A DNA stretch of 64,000 nucleotides from Wansuia hejianensis (GTDB lineage: Bacteria > Bacillota > Clostridia > Lachnospirales > Lachnospiraceae): contig NZ_CP060635.1 in the NCBI RefSeq assembly GCF_014337215.1, positions 2,803,501 to 2,867,500 of the forward strand, written 5' to 3'. The position numbers and the translations under genes were made by a program. The notes under the pieces are model-generated. The model saw nothing but the letters and a program-made list of their open reading frames with translations. It did no database searches and was not told the origin of the DNA. The number at the start of each line of letters is the position of its first letter. Positions within the stretch are counted from its first letter, which is position 1. This document shows, in pieces, positions 34,815-43,706 of this stretch.

Positions 34815-35632
34815 TTTCCTCCCTCCCGTTCCAGTTGTTGGCAGCGGCTGCAGCAGTCTAATCCCTCCAGCGAAGAGAGTTCCTCTAATCTTACCCGGCG
34901 CTTCAATCCGCTGCATTCCAGTGAGTTATGGTAGCATTCTCCCTGGTCAGTGATATATACAAATTCGCTGATGCCTCCTTTTCCAATACATTTTTCACAG
35001 GGCTGATAGCGCCCGCCGCCATTGTTCCTCTGGCTGCCTACCCCAGAAAAAGCTACCTGGCGTATGCTCAGTGAAAGATGGCTGCAGCGGGAGGTGGTAT
35101 GATATACACTCTCATATTCCGTAACATAAACCAGCTTGTTATGGCCCCGCAGGTTTTCTGCTTCTGTTCTCTCTGCACTTCGTCCTGTCCAGGCTCTTAC
35201 CCTTCCGCGGCAAGTGATCTTAATACCCGGAACCGCAAAAGGTAGCCAGGGCGGCTGATAATAGACTGTTTCGGTCCTGTCTATCATCAGCTCTTCACCA
35301 CTTCCGGCAGCAGCCGCATACATTCCCTGTTTTTCAACCTCTTCCTGAAGCCGGACCATATTTCTCACATAAACACCGTAAATCTCCATCAGACCTGCGA
35401 GAGCCAGCACCGTAAGGAAGAACAAGGGAACAGCCCAGGCAGCTTCAACAGTAAAGCTTCCTTTCCGGAAGATGCGGAAGGCTACCCTTTTACCGGACTT
35501 CTTGTTATTTCCCCTCGGGGAGGGAAAAGTTTTTCTGGATATTGCTGCATTTGGAAGAGAGATTTTTTTATTAGATTTTTTTGATATAGGATATGAGAGT
35601 TTATTTTTATTTGCAGTCAGATAAAAGGGCAC
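34811..35632 (-). CDS. TadE-like protein with paired Cys-rich C-terminal motifs
   Basis: About 273 residues from a GTG at 35632 placed nine bases after AAAGGAGG; the frame extends to 35674 inside the preceding gene. A basic leader of about 55 residues ends in KGSFTVEAAWAVP, a prepilin-like site, followed by a membrane helix. The extracytoplasmic part holds two related units, each with a YH...C motif and a downstream C-x-x-C (YHTTSRCSHL with PCEKC, then CYHNSLECSGL with CCSRC). These resemble Ada-type metal-binding motifs. The fusion of a TadE-type anchor to such units is unusual, and its role is unknown. Confidence 0.75.
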   Translation of the reverse strand: MPFYLTANKNKLSYPISKKSNKKISLPNAAISRKTFPSPRGNNKKSGKRVAFRIFRKGSFTVEAAWAVPLFFLTVLALAGLMEIYGVYVRNMVRLQEEVEKQGMYAAAAGSGEELMIDRTETVYYQPPWLPFAVPGIKITCRGRVRAWTGRSAERTEAENLRGHNKLVYVTEYESVYHTTSRCSHLSLSIRQVAFSGVGSQRNNGGGRYQPCEKCIGKGGISEFVYITDQGECYHNSLECSGLKRRVRLEELSSLEGLDCCSRCQQLEREGGK

Positions 35633-35651
35633 CCTTCCGCACCTCCTTTCT

Positions 35652-37118
35652 TCATTGATCCATGTCGTATCCATAGCTCCGGGTTATGGAAAAACTACTG
35701 CTGCGTATTCTGGCAGACAGCGTAACCGACGCCGATTCCACACAGGTATCCAGGCAAAACCCGGGATTTCCGCCTTGTATTCTCATATTATATTCCGTGA
35801 GGTTCATCAGCGAGCGTGTAAGTGAGTCTTCATCTTTCATCAGCAGCAAGAGTCTCAGATACCATTGATAATCTAATCCTTCACTGCTGTGCCGCTCTTC
35901 ATCCCCCTGTATCAAAAGCCCTGACAGAGAGTTTAGCGATAACTGCCAGGACGTATCATCTTTCAGCAGAGGGATCTTTCCACCGTCCAGCAATTCTCTG
36001 ATATCCAGTATGCTTTCTCCGTACGCCCAGCAGATCTTCAAGACGAAAGAAACCAGCGCATAAGCCTCCGGAATGAACAGTATGGTGCTGATAATCAAAG
36101 CCATTTCATCTGCTTCGGCACATCTGGCAGGACTTCCGCACAAATACATCAGGTTGGAAGCTTCCCGGACGGCCAACAGGCGGTAAACGACACTTTTCAG
36201 ATTTTCCATATCATCCCTCTTGCCTCCAATGGCATACTCTATCTGATAGCGCAGTCCCTCTCTCTGTTCCCCGCTGGTATAGCAGGGGAAGAACTCACTC
36301 AGATACTCCAGCAGAAGGAGCTTTTCCCCCAGCCCGGTTTTAGTTTCAGACACGACACCCATGCCCTGTTGGAGCTCCCTGTCTTCCAGCAGCTCTTCAT
36401 TTCCCAGGGTATATCCTGACAAATCCGAAATGTCGGAAATAACCAGCCCTAAAATCCCCATCTTTCTCACCTTTTGAATTACTTCTATCGGGTTTTCAAA
36501 ATCGGGCGGAACCTCCACATCCTTCCTTTCCTGTTCTCTTTCTTCCGCGGTCTCAGCGGCTGTTTTTTTCTGTTCTTCATAATCGCACTCTGCCTCCTCC
36601 GTTCCAGCCTGTTCCTTTTGCTGTTCCTGACTTTTCATGATGCCAAATTGATCTTCCAGAGTATCTGAAAGCAGTTGTATTCCCGAAATTCCCAGTTTCT
36701 TTTCCATTACCGCGCAGATTTGCCTGCGGAAGGCTGCCCCGCCTTGATCCGTCGCCAGAATATATCCGTCCAGACTCCCTCTTTCCAGTTTAATGTCCAG
36801 GAGCCTGTCAGGATCAACGACTGCTTCCGCCGCTTCCTGTACCTCCCTGTAGATTTCTTCCAGCTTCAGATCCCCGGTTCCATATCCGCCATCCATAAAA
36901 AGAAGCCCATATGTATCAAACATCTCTCTGTCATATCCCGCAAAGAGTGAATACAATCCCTGTTCCAGTCCGCTGGCCAGCGCTGTCCGGCCAGCGGCGA
37001 TACAGGCAGAATGAAGGCCTACAAATATCAGCGACAAAAGTACGGAAAGCACCAGGCAGAGATATATCGTGATACTGCCTTGATTGCTAGAACTCCGTTT
37101 CATAGAAAACTCTCGCAT
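35652..37118 (-). CDS. DUF5702 Tad-locus membrane protein
   Basis: The protein is 488 residues. A short basic N-terminus with QGSITIYLCLVLSVLLSLIFVG gives a single membrane anchor, followed by a long extracytoplasmic region with LYSLFAGYDREMFDTYGLLFMD near 55-75, as in DUF5702 proteins of Firmicute Tad loci. A Glu/Lys-rich stretch lies near 170-200. AAGGGGG precedes the ATG. It lies 21 bases after the truncated pilin fragment and heads the surviving part of the pilus operon, which now has no pilus-specific promoter in view. Confidence 0.82.
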   Translation of the reverse strand: MREFSMKRSSSNQGSITIYLCLVLSVLLSLIFVGLHSACIAAGRTALASGLEQGLYSLFAGYDREMFDTYGLLFMDGGYGTGDLKLEEIYREVQEAAEAVVDPDRLLDIKLERGSLDGYILATDQGGAAFRRQICAVMEKKLGISGIQLLSDTLEDQFGIMKSQEQQKEQAGTEEAECDYEEQKKTAAETAEEREQERKDVEVPPDFENPIEVIQKVRKMGILGLVISDISDLSGYTLGNEELLEDRELQQGMGVVSETKTGLGEKLLLLEYLSEFFPCYTSGEQREGLRYQIEYAIGGKRDDMENLKSVVYRLLAVREASNLMYLCGSPARCAEADEMALIISTILFIPEAYALVSFVLKICWAYGESILDIRELLDGGKIPLLKDDTSWQLSLNSLSGLLIQGDEERHSSEGLDYQWYLRLLLLMKDEDSLTRSLMNLTEYNMRIQGGNPGFCLDTCVESASVTLSARIRSSSFSITRSYGYDMDQ

Positions 37119-37139
37119 ATAGCGCGCCCCCTTCTGAGA

Positions 37140-37256
37140 TCAGATGCCGTTGCTTTGATTCGTAACCTTCGACAGGATGTTTTTAACAAGAGTAGTCAGC
37201 TGCTTTTTAAAAATCACTACCAGTCCAATCAACACCACCAATATATTTACCTCAAT
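37140..37256 (-). pseudogene. C-terminal remnant of a Flp1-family type IVb pilin gene
   Basis: Thirty-eight codons and a stop read IEVNILVVLIGLVVIFKKQL and then a C-terminus containing TLVKNI and TNQSNGI. This matches the conserved hydrophobic stem and tail of Flp1 pilins in Clostridial tad loci. The position, directly before DUF5702, is also the canonical pilin place. The first 25 or so residues, including the processing site, are missing. Upstream codons become unrelated and reach a stop at 37284-37286. There is no credible start or ribosome site. The break coincides with the recombinase element, so the pilin was probably split by its insertion. Confidence 0.72.
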
Positions 37257-37348
37257 GGAAAAAATAACAGATATAATATGTTTTTACAGAATACACACTG
37301 TGTATGAAGTTAAAGAAATTTCTGAACCTTATTCTATGTATAACCCAA

Positions 37349-37729
37349 TTAGTGCCCTATTTTTGCATTTTCGATTGTTGCCTTCCAAAGCATATTTTCC
37401 ACTCTTAACGCTTCATTTTCTTCCTGAAGCTGCTTCATCCGACGCATCATAATTTGCAGTTGTTTCTCCATTGCGCGGTTTAAAATTACCTGTTGCGGCT
37501 TCATGGCCGGAACCTGATCGCTCTCCTGCCGCGCTTTTTCCAATGCTCTTCTCACCTTGCCATTTTTATAAAAAAATGCCCTGGATAACCCGGTTCGCTC
37601 CTGTAATTCTTTTATTGTAATCTCCGCATTTTCCTGCACCATCTCCTGAATGACCTGCAAAGCCAGTCTCGTTTTTTCCTCACTTATCGCCTGATTCACG
37701 GCTACCATTTCATCGTATTTATTTCCCAT
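37349..37729 (-). CDS. TnpC-like (DUF6262) coiled-coil transposition protein
   Basis: The protein is 126 residues. A helix-turn-helix-like N-terminal half (ITIKELQERTGLSRAFFYKNGKVR) is followed by a coiled coil (MMRRMKQLQEENEALRVENMLW). Size and plan match TnpC of Tn554, which assists the two recombinases and affects orientation. The gene starts four bases after the third recombinase stop, so it closes that operon. Confidence 0.8.
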   Translation of the reverse strand: MGNKYDEMVAVNQAISEEKTRLALQVIQEMVQENAEITIKELQERTGLSRAFFYKNGKVRRALEKARQESDQVPAMKPQQVILNRAMEKQLQIMMRRMKQLQEENEALRVENMLWKATIENAKIGH

Positions 37730-37733
37730 ATCC

Positions 37734-39224
37734 CTACCAGTCCTTTACAATAATTGATAATATATCGTCTATGGAACTTCTGACCTCTCTGGTTTCATCC
37801 GCCAACGCCTGGTTTCCAAACTTACGGTAATAGCGCACTGCCTGCGTCCCCCTATGTCCCAGCAATTCAGCTATTGTACAATCGTCCACATGCATCTCTG
37901 TCATCCGCTTTGCAAAACTATGGCGGAATTTATGTGTCCACACGCCAAACAGCTGTCCCTGATCCGTTTTCAAGTCTTTTTCTTGTATCATTTTCATCAA
38001 ATGATACTGAATATATGCATAATTCATAGGTTCGTTCGGATGTCTATCATTCACAAAAACATACTCGGTGTTCCCATATTTACGTCTCGTATATTCTATT
38101 GCTTTTTGCAATAATGCAATGGTATCCTGATTGACCGGTTTATAGCAGGTACGCTGTGTTTTAACTTCAAAAATCTGTACCATCATATGACCATTTCGTT
38201 TCACCAGGCAATCTTGTTTTAAAGTCAAGGTTTCGGATATTCGATTCGCAAGTATCTGATGTAAAATCAGCACCCTGGCAATCTGCTCCTGCAGCTGCGT
38301 GATTTCCTCGTTTAGCTTCTGCAATTCCCGATCCGTATATCCATTCCTTGGTGTTAGCCCTTCTCTGGCCGGTATGTCCCCCGCCAATATCACCTGCGAT
38401 AACGAAGAGTTCTCATAAACTTTCCCAACTGTCTCGATTAAGCTCTTTAAGCTCGATAATTCTGATCGGAACGATTTTTTTCCACTTACCTCCGTATTGA
38501 GAAACACAAGATAATCTTCCCATTGATCCCTTGTCATCTCTAACAAAGATTGAACCTTCGGATACCTCACCTGCAAAAACTCTGCCAGACGTTTCACTGC
38601 ACGCAGTTGTTGCTGAACCGTCGCAGCGGCCAGATAATGCAAAGTAGCTGCTGCAGCACGTTTTACTTCAACACGGATTCCTTTCTGTGCAATTCCACGA
38701 AAATTTAGACTTTGCAAACGGTGCACCGGGTTATTCCGGACCGGAAATCCCAATTCCTCCAAATTCCAGACATCCTTTTCCGTTTCAATCATTTCTTCTA
38801 TTGATAAAAAATCATATATGCTATCCAGAGATCGGGGAATCTGCGACCGCTCCACTATCTTTTTCCCCAATTCACGGCGATATCTGCTTTGCGTCAGGTT
38901 ATACCCGTTTTTCATCATCCATTTCTTTAACTGTTTCTGCATTTGTAGTAATTCCTCATCCAGAAATCTTTCCAATCCTGGATATACTTCTTTTAGAAAA
39001 CGACAAAGCACATGGTATGGCCAGAGTTCCGCCCGAATACTACCGAGTGATAACTGCTCACCTCGAAACGTAAGATATTTTCTCCACTCCTCCTTTAGAC
39101 CCTCCGTTGGAAGCAAATCCAAATCAAAATAATTGTCAGGCGAGAGCCGTTTTAATGCTGCCCGACGTTGTCCCGCATTCGCATTTTTATAACATGCCAG
39201 ATCTTTTACATAAATTCGGCTCAT
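37734..39224 (-). CDS. Tyrosine recombinase (third of trio)
   Basis: The protein is 496 residues. A long N-terminal core-binding region precedes a catalytic domain that keeps the tyrosine-recombinase residues: Arg in ILANRISETLTLK, HKFRHSFAK with the HxxR pair, GHRG, and the nucleophile in VRYYRKFG. Its start overlaps the stop of the second recombinase by four bases. Tn554 has only two recombinases, so this extra one makes the set resemble recombinase-in-trio elements. Confidence 0.88.
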   Translation of the reverse strand: MSRIYVKDLACYKNANAGQRRAALKRLSPDNYFDLDLLPTEGLKEEWRKYLTFRGEQLSLGSIRAELWPYHVLCRFLKEVYPGLERFLDEELLQMQKQLKKWMMKNGYNLTQSRYRRELGKKIVERSQIPRSLDSIYDFLSIEEMIETEKDVWNLEELGFPVRNNPVHRLQSLNFRGIAQKGIRVEVKRAAAATLHYLAAATVQQQLRAVKRLAEFLQVRYPKVQSLLEMTRDQWEDYLVFLNTEVSGKKSFRSELSSLKSLIETVGKVYENSSLSQVILAGDIPAREGLTPRNGYTDRELQKLNEEITQLQEQIARVLILHQILANRISETLTLKQDCLVKRNGHMMVQIFEVKTQRTCYKPVNQDTIALLQKAIEYTRRKYGNTEYVFVNDRHPNEPMNYAYIQYHLMKMIQEKDLKTDQGQLFGVWTHKFRHSFAKRMTEMHVDDCTIAELLGHRGTQAVRYYRKFGNQALADETREVRSSIDDILSIIVKDW

Positions 39225-41179
39225 AATTCTTTCCTCATCAAAAATTGATTTCCTAAACTACTTTCTTTTTGAAAATAGTTTTCATTCGCCTGATCAATCG
39301 TCTCCGGAATCAAATCCAGATACTGCCGGGTCATATTTTCATGTACATGCCCCAAATAATCCCTGACCGCTTGCACTGAGGCACCTCCCGCATACAACTT
39401 CGTCCCCATCCTATGCCGATAGTCATGTGAACGAAAAATGTAGTCTCCACAGGAAATCCCATACCTCTGACATAACGCCTTTACCTGTACACAAAAAGTT
39501 CCCACATGATAGGCTCTGCCATCCTTCCGATGAAAAACAAATTCCTCCGGCCCTATTCGATGTTTTTGAATATACACTACCATTTGCCTATACAATACAG
39601 CCGGAATCGGTATCTGCTTGTCCACTTTCACTTTATACTGATAAATCCGAAGCCACGCATCTTGTCCATTCCAGCTATACGCATCTCCTCGGATACAGCA
39701 CACTTCATTTACCCGCAAGCCCAAACAAAACAGATGCAGGTACATAAGCCGCAAATGTTCCGGAAAATATTTCAGGTGTAAAAGAAGTTTCTCCAACACT
39801 TCTTCCGACACAACACGGTCATAATGAACTGGCAATGTCTTTTTCAAATAGTACCGATTCCAAAAAGGTATTTTTTCCCGAGATCCTTTTACTACCAAAT
39901 ACTGAAAAAATAAGTGCAAATCTGCCACTTGTTGATTAAAGGTTTCCGCCTGAATCTTTGAATTTTCTAATTGCAGAAAATACAGTCCCATTTCTTTTTC
40001 CGTAATACTATTCACTTTCCAGCCTTTTCGGTCACAATACTGCAAAAACCGGCAGATATTGTAATGCTCCACCCGTATCGTATGGACGGCTTTGGATGTA
40101 ATGCCCAGACAGTAGCGCATGTATTTTTTCAGATATTTTCGGTTTTCCAGATCGTGAATTCCATAAAACCGCAGGGATTCTACCGGATCAGCCGGATTCA
40201 TTCTTTCTCCCTTCATCTGAAACCGTTCCAAATACCAGACATTGGCTTCCCAGTTTGTCTCTTTTGCACACAGAAATAAGTGTTTCCGGGTGTTATCCAC
40301 AATCTGCATATAGATCTGTGTTTTCGTTCCCACACGACCATCCATGCTCTCCCGAAAGCCTTCGATCTCTTCCTCTTCTAACGCTTCCAGATCTTCGATT
40401 CCCTGTTCTGCGCAATACAGATACAATTTTTTTAACGGGACGAGATACAACTCCCTCCGATTTTTCCGGTTCATCTTTTTTTCCAACGCCATCATCAACA
40501 TAGAAAAAATCTGTTTTTTTAATTTTCGGGCTGCCGAAAGCGCAAAATCAAACACCGCCTCTTCCTTATTTTGGAGATAATAAAATTTCATCGCCGTTTC
40601 ATAATCCGGATGATAAAGCAAAAAGATCGGCTCTTCACGGAACGCCAGGCGTGGTTTTTCAAATTTCCGATTCTGACTTCTGTTTTGGATTACCTGCAGC
40701 TTCAGACAGTCCAGCGCCTTTATATACTCCAACGGCTTCTTACAATGGGTTTCCTTTAAATAGGCATCAAATTGCTGCCGCAATTTATAATCAATTTCAT
40801 GGATATGATGGATCCCCTGTATCAGAAGGAAATGCAGCACCTTATTGTGAACTGGCCGTGAGAATTGCCTACAGGTCTTTAGTTCCTCCAGCAATTCCTG
40901 ATATTCCGGTAAGCCTTGACGATAACTCAGTAGACAGGACTCCAAGGCGCCCGCATAATACACCTTTTTCGATTCCACGATTTCCTCAGAATCCCATACA
41001 AAAGAGCGATATTCCATCTCCTTTTTCAAATCTATCTCATTCAAAGAGACAATTCTATGCTGAAGCAAATATGCGGTAAGCCATTCCCTTTCTATCCCCG
41101 TTATATACGGGCAACAATCCAATTCCCTTTTTAGCCGCTTATATGAATTCTCCGCTCGTATTTCCATCATGCCATACAT
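39221..41179 (-). CDS. Tyrosine recombinase, TnpB-like (second of trio)
   Basis: The protein is 652 residues, close to TnpB of Tn554. The catalytic domain occupies the last 200 residues with CLGLRVNEVCCIR, SHDYRHRMGT and YLGHVHENMTRQYLDL, so the Arg, HxxR, His and Tyr residues are all present. The large N-terminal region is helical and Cys/Lys-rich, probably for DNA binding and interaction with the partner recombinases. It begins 12 bases after the first recombinase gene. Confidence 0.88.
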   Translation of the reverse strand: MYGMMEIRAENSYKRLKRELDCCPYITGIEREWLTAYLLQHRIVSLNEIDLKKEMEYRSFVWDSEEIVESKKVYYAGALESCLLSYRQGLPEYQELLEELKTCRQFSRPVHNKVLHFLLIQGIHHIHEIDYKLRQQFDAYLKETHCKKPLEYIKALDCLKLQVIQNRSQNRKFEKPRLAFREEPIFLLYHPDYETAMKFYYLQNKEEAVFDFALSAARKLKKQIFSMLMMALEKKMNRKNRRELYLVPLKKLYLYCAEQGIEDLEALEEEEIEGFRESMDGRVGTKTQIYMQIVDNTRKHLFLCAKETNWEANVWYLERFQMKGERMNPADPVESLRFYGIHDLENRKYLKKYMRYCLGITSKAVHTIRVEHYNICRFLQYCDRKGWKVNSITEKEMGLYFLQLENSKIQAETFNQQVADLHLFFQYLVVKGSREKIPFWNRYYLKKTLPVHYDRVVSEEVLEKLLLHLKYFPEHLRLMYLHLFCLGLRVNEVCCIRGDAYSWNGQDAWLRIYQYKVKVDKQIPIPAVLYRQMVVYIQKHRIGPEEFVFHRKDGRAYHVGTFCVQVKALCQRYGISCGDYIFRSHDYRHRMGTKLYAGGASVQAVRDYLGHVHENMTRQYLDLIPETIDQANENYFQKESSLGNQFLMRKEL

Positions 41180-41191
41180 TGTTGGTTCTCC

Positions 41192-42307
41192 CTATAGCAA
41201 CCGGTCCGCCATAAACATACCCTTATGCTTCTGATAATATTGCTCCGCCGCCTCCGCCAGTTCGTCGCTCCCTACATCCAGATATTTTTCTGTCGTAGCG
41301 ATCTGACGGTGTCCCAGCGCTTTGGAAATCAAGAACAAATCCCAGCCATCCCGCCGTCTTTCATTGGCAAAATAATGCCGGAGCATATGCGGCGTTGCTT
41401 TGATACCCGTTTTTACCTCTAACCGCCGCAGCATTGCATAAACCGTATTTACCTTCAGGGGCTTTCCGCTATCTTCTCCTGTTAAAATCACAAACAGATA
41501 TTCCGTTTTTTTCAACAGTTCACGATATTCAGATAGATAAAACTGAAACACTTCAAACGTTTCCTCGCTGAGTTTCGCTCTCCGATGCTCTGCATTTTTC
41601 GCTCTTGCTCCATTCCAGTTTTCCCGAAACCGTACGGAGATCGTGCGATTTTCGTAATCTACATCTCTTGTATAACGGATCCCCAGCATCTCTCCGATCC
41701 GAAATCCAGTCTCCGCCAGCAAAAGCAATAACAGCTGATCCCGTACATTTGTGCAGTGAAGCAATAGCATCAGAATCTGATCCTGTTCAATCGTCCGGCC
41801 AATGTGTTCATCCTCCGGCAGATAACCCTTGAACGTCTTTCTCGCCACGCTGAATCGGATGCCAATCGAATTCGTAAAAGTGACAACATGGCTGGATAAC
41901 ACTTTAAGATTCTGGAATTGCTCGTTTTCCAGCTCTAAAAACTGATACCATCCGAAAATGTCCTGCAGATATGTATTACAGGTGCTATTATTGGGTCCCC
42001 TCTTTCGTGGCTCCAAAATGTGCTTTCCTGCTCGGAGCCAGTGCAGGAATTCTATGAAATGGGCATGCTGTCTGTCATATGCCATGCCAAATACTAAACC
42101 AACGGTCAAATGCTTTTCTTCCAGATAAGATAGATAATAAGATATTGAAAAGGCAAATCGTTTCACGGTATTTGGCGAACAGCTCTCTCTTAATTTGTGC
42201 ATCAGAAACTGGTTGGCAGCCGGCACCTCTTTTCCATCCAACCGGCAGCGAACTGTATAAAAGGTGCGCAGCCCTTCCTTTTGGGTTTCCACATAATAAC
42301 AATTCAT
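41192..42307 (-). CDS. Tyrosine recombinase, TnpA-like (first of trio)
   Basis: The protein is 371 residues, close to TnpA of Tn554. The catalytic set is intact: AETGFRIGEMLGIR, HMLRHYFAN, GHRQIATTEKYLDV. The N-terminal SAM-like core-binding domain includes NQFLMHKLRESCSPNTVKR. It is the first gene of the recombinase operon, transcribed from a near-consensus promoter whose -35 lies inside an 18-bp operator. Confidence 0.9.
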   Translation of the reverse strand: MNCYYVETQKEGLRTFYTVRCRLDGKEVPAANQFLMHKLRESCSPNTVKRFAFSISYYLSYLEEKHLTVGLVFGMAYDRQHAHFIEFLHWLRAGKHILEPRKRGPNNSTCNTYLQDIFGWYQFLELENEQFQNLKVLSSHVVTFTNSIGIRFSVARKTFKGYLPEDEHIGRTIEQDQILMLLLHCTNVRDQLLLLLLAETGFRIGEMLGIRYTRDVDYENRTISVRFRENWNGARAKNAEHRRAKLSEETFEVFQFYLSEYRELLKKTEYLFVILTGEDSGKPLKVNTVYAMLRRLEVKTGIKATPHMLRHYFANERRRDGWDLFLISKALGHRQIATTEKYLDVGSDELAEAAEQYYQKHKGMFMADRLL

Positions 42308-42330
42308 GACTACCCCTTCTTCCTGTCTAC

Positions 42331-42359
42331 ACTATACACATAATTGTTATATATGTCAA
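42331..42359 (-). promoter_or_regulatory. Near-consensus promoter of the recombinase operon
   Basis: On the minus strand, TTGACA and TATAGT are separated by exactly 17 bases, 24 bases before the first recombinase start. The -35 lies within operator copy 1 (42343-42360). Confidence 0.8.
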
Positions 42360-42433
42360 TATTATTATTGCTATATATGCCAATTTCTTTCTTATTAAAA
42401 AAGAAAGGGTAAAAAATTGACGTGTAAGCCAAT
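42343..42433. promoter_or_regulatory. Three 18-bp operator repeats in the divergent promoter region
   Basis: Copies at 42343-42360 (ATTGTTATATATGTCAAT), 42367-42384 (ATTGCTATATATGCCAAT) and 42416-42433 (ATTGACGTGTAAGCCAAT) share ATTG and CAAT ends and are partly palindromic. Copy 1 covers the recombinase -35, and copy 3 covers the -35 of the rightward regulator gene. This arrangement fits repression of both promoters by one dimeric protein. Confidence 0.7.
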
Positions 42434-42446
42434 CTCATGCTATATT
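42417..42446 (+). promoter_or_regulatory. Promoter of the divergent helix-turn-helix gene
   Basis: TTGACG and TATATT are spaced 18 bases apart with TGC before the -10, 20 bases ahead of the start codon. The -35 is inside operator copy 3. Confidence 0.65.
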
Positions 42447-42466
42447 AAAAATGGAGGGCAACGACA

Positions 42467-43174
42467 ATGGCTTACAATCCCAAACTATTTACAGAAGTTT
42501 TAAGTAAAGCAATCGGACCTAAAAAAAAGAAGGATTTTGCAGTACAGCTTGGAATCTCACCTTTTTATCTTTCAAAGCTGCTGCATCAGAACTTTTTGCG
42601 CCCACCTTCTATGGAGCTTTTATGGAAAATTGCACAGGTTTCAGAATCTGTCTCATATAAAGAACTACTCTCTGCCTGCGGCTATGCTACAAAAGAAACG
42701 GAAGTGCCCCTTCCGGAGCCAGTTTCGCGTCCGGAAAAAGAAACGGAATTTGCCGAAGCTACTATTTTGACTGCCTTAAAATCTTTTGCTACTTCTTGGA
42801 CGATTCGGCCACAAGAAGATACTGGTTTTGATCTGGTTATCGAATTTCCAGAATGGAACAACATTTGCTGGTATTTTCGGTTTCTCCCTCGTTTTCAGGA
42901 AGAATATGCCAGACAGCAGCGTCTCAACTGCTATTACCAATTACTTTGCGGCTCTTTAGAAAAGAAACACAAATACAGCATTGTTACCAATTCACTACAG
43001 GAATTTAACATATATACAGAACAGCCACCTGTGAATTTAAATCTAAACTTATCTGTTCTGCTGATCCAAGAGTCTACTCTGCAAATCCAGAACGAATACT
43101 GCCTTTCATATGCTGCAGATCTGGATCCAAATATAAAAAGTCTCAATTTACACGAGGAAGGCGTATGCAACTGA
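42467..43174 (+). CDS. Helix-turn-helix regulator, probable controller of the recombinase element
   Basis: The protein is 235 residues. The N-terminal 75 residues form a Cro/C1-like helix-turn-helix (KKDFAVQLGISPFYLSKLLHQ, then SMELLWKIAQVSES). A Pro/Glu-rich linker leads to a C-terminal domain of about 140 residues that I do not recognise. GGAGGG lies seven bases before the ATG. Being divergent from the recombinase operon with shared operators suggests a repressor that regulates itself. The C-terminal domain may receive an induction signal, by analogy with phage repressors. A terminator overlaps its stop. Confidence 0.72.
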   Translation: MAYNPKLFTEVLSKAIGPKKKKDFAVQLGISPFYLSKLLHQNFLRPPSMELLWKIAQVSESVSYKELLSACGYATKETEVPLPEPVSRPEKETEFAEATILTALKSFATSWTIRPQEDTGFDLVIEFPEWNNICWYFRFLPRFQEEYARQQRLNCYYQLLCGSLEKKHKYSIVTNSLQEFNIYTEQPPVNLNLNLSVLLIQESTLQIQNEYCLSYAADLDPNIKSLNLHEEGVCN

Positions 43175-43197
43175 TCCTTGGTTTGCATACGTCTTTT
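43162..43197 (+). terminator. Terminator overlapping the regulator stop codon
   Basis: Nine-base perfect arms (CGTATGCAA / TTGCATACG) with a 12-base loop containing the TGA stop, followed by TCTTTTG. Confidence 0.65.
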
Positions 43198-43216
43198 GAT
43201 ATCTTATACCTTTTTT

Positions 43217-43549
43217 CTACCATCGATTATAGCTCTCTAAAAAATCAAGGTTATGAAGAAAAAAAGTACAGATTTCTTGCTGATTTTTCGACGGATAATG
43301 CTCCAGCCTCTGAATTAATTCTTTATATGTATCTGCGTGTTCTAGGTAATCTTCGCGTAACAGCAAATCCAAAGAAGTACCAAGTGCCTTTGCAATTTTA
43401 GCTGCCATCGGTAAACTGGGGATTCTTTTTCCGGATTCAACATTTGATATGTAACCAACGGAACAACCAATTTCATTCGCTAAAACCTCTTGTTTTATCC
43501 CGTGTATTTTCCGAAAATCTTTGATATTTCGTCCAAATTCATTCCCCAT
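43217..43549 (-). CDS. XRE-family helix-turn-helix protein
   Basis: A 110-residue protein. The N-terminal 65 residues are a typical XRE domain (IKQEVLANEIGCSVGYISNVESGKRIPSL, then AAKIAKALGTSLDLLL), and the short C-terminal helix region ends in LDFLESYNRW. CGGGAG precedes the ATG. It is convergent with the other regulator and is probably part of the mobile element. Which regulator binds the 18-bp operators cannot be decided from sequence alone. Confidence 0.8.
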   Translation of the reverse strand: MGNEFGRNIKDFRKIHGIKQEVLANEIGCSVGYISNVESGKRIPSLPMAAKIAKALGTSLDLLLREDYLEHADTYKELIQRLEHYPSKNQQEICTFFLHNLDFLESYNRW

Positions 43550-43706
43550 TTTTATCTCCCGCTTTACCTATATTATAAGTTTATCGGCTAAAACTTAGAA
43601 TAGACACAGAGGCAAAATAGTATATAATAATTCTCCTTATAGGCAATTAACAATTTCTTTTCTCTTCCAAGTCTTTTTACTCCTTTACATGAATACTCCC
43701 TCCATA

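Noticed and set aside
42331..42433. Operator repeats considered as a short CRISPR-like array
   Set aside because: There are only three 18-bp copies at unequal spacing, placed over promoter elements, with no cas genes; a regulatory role fits better.
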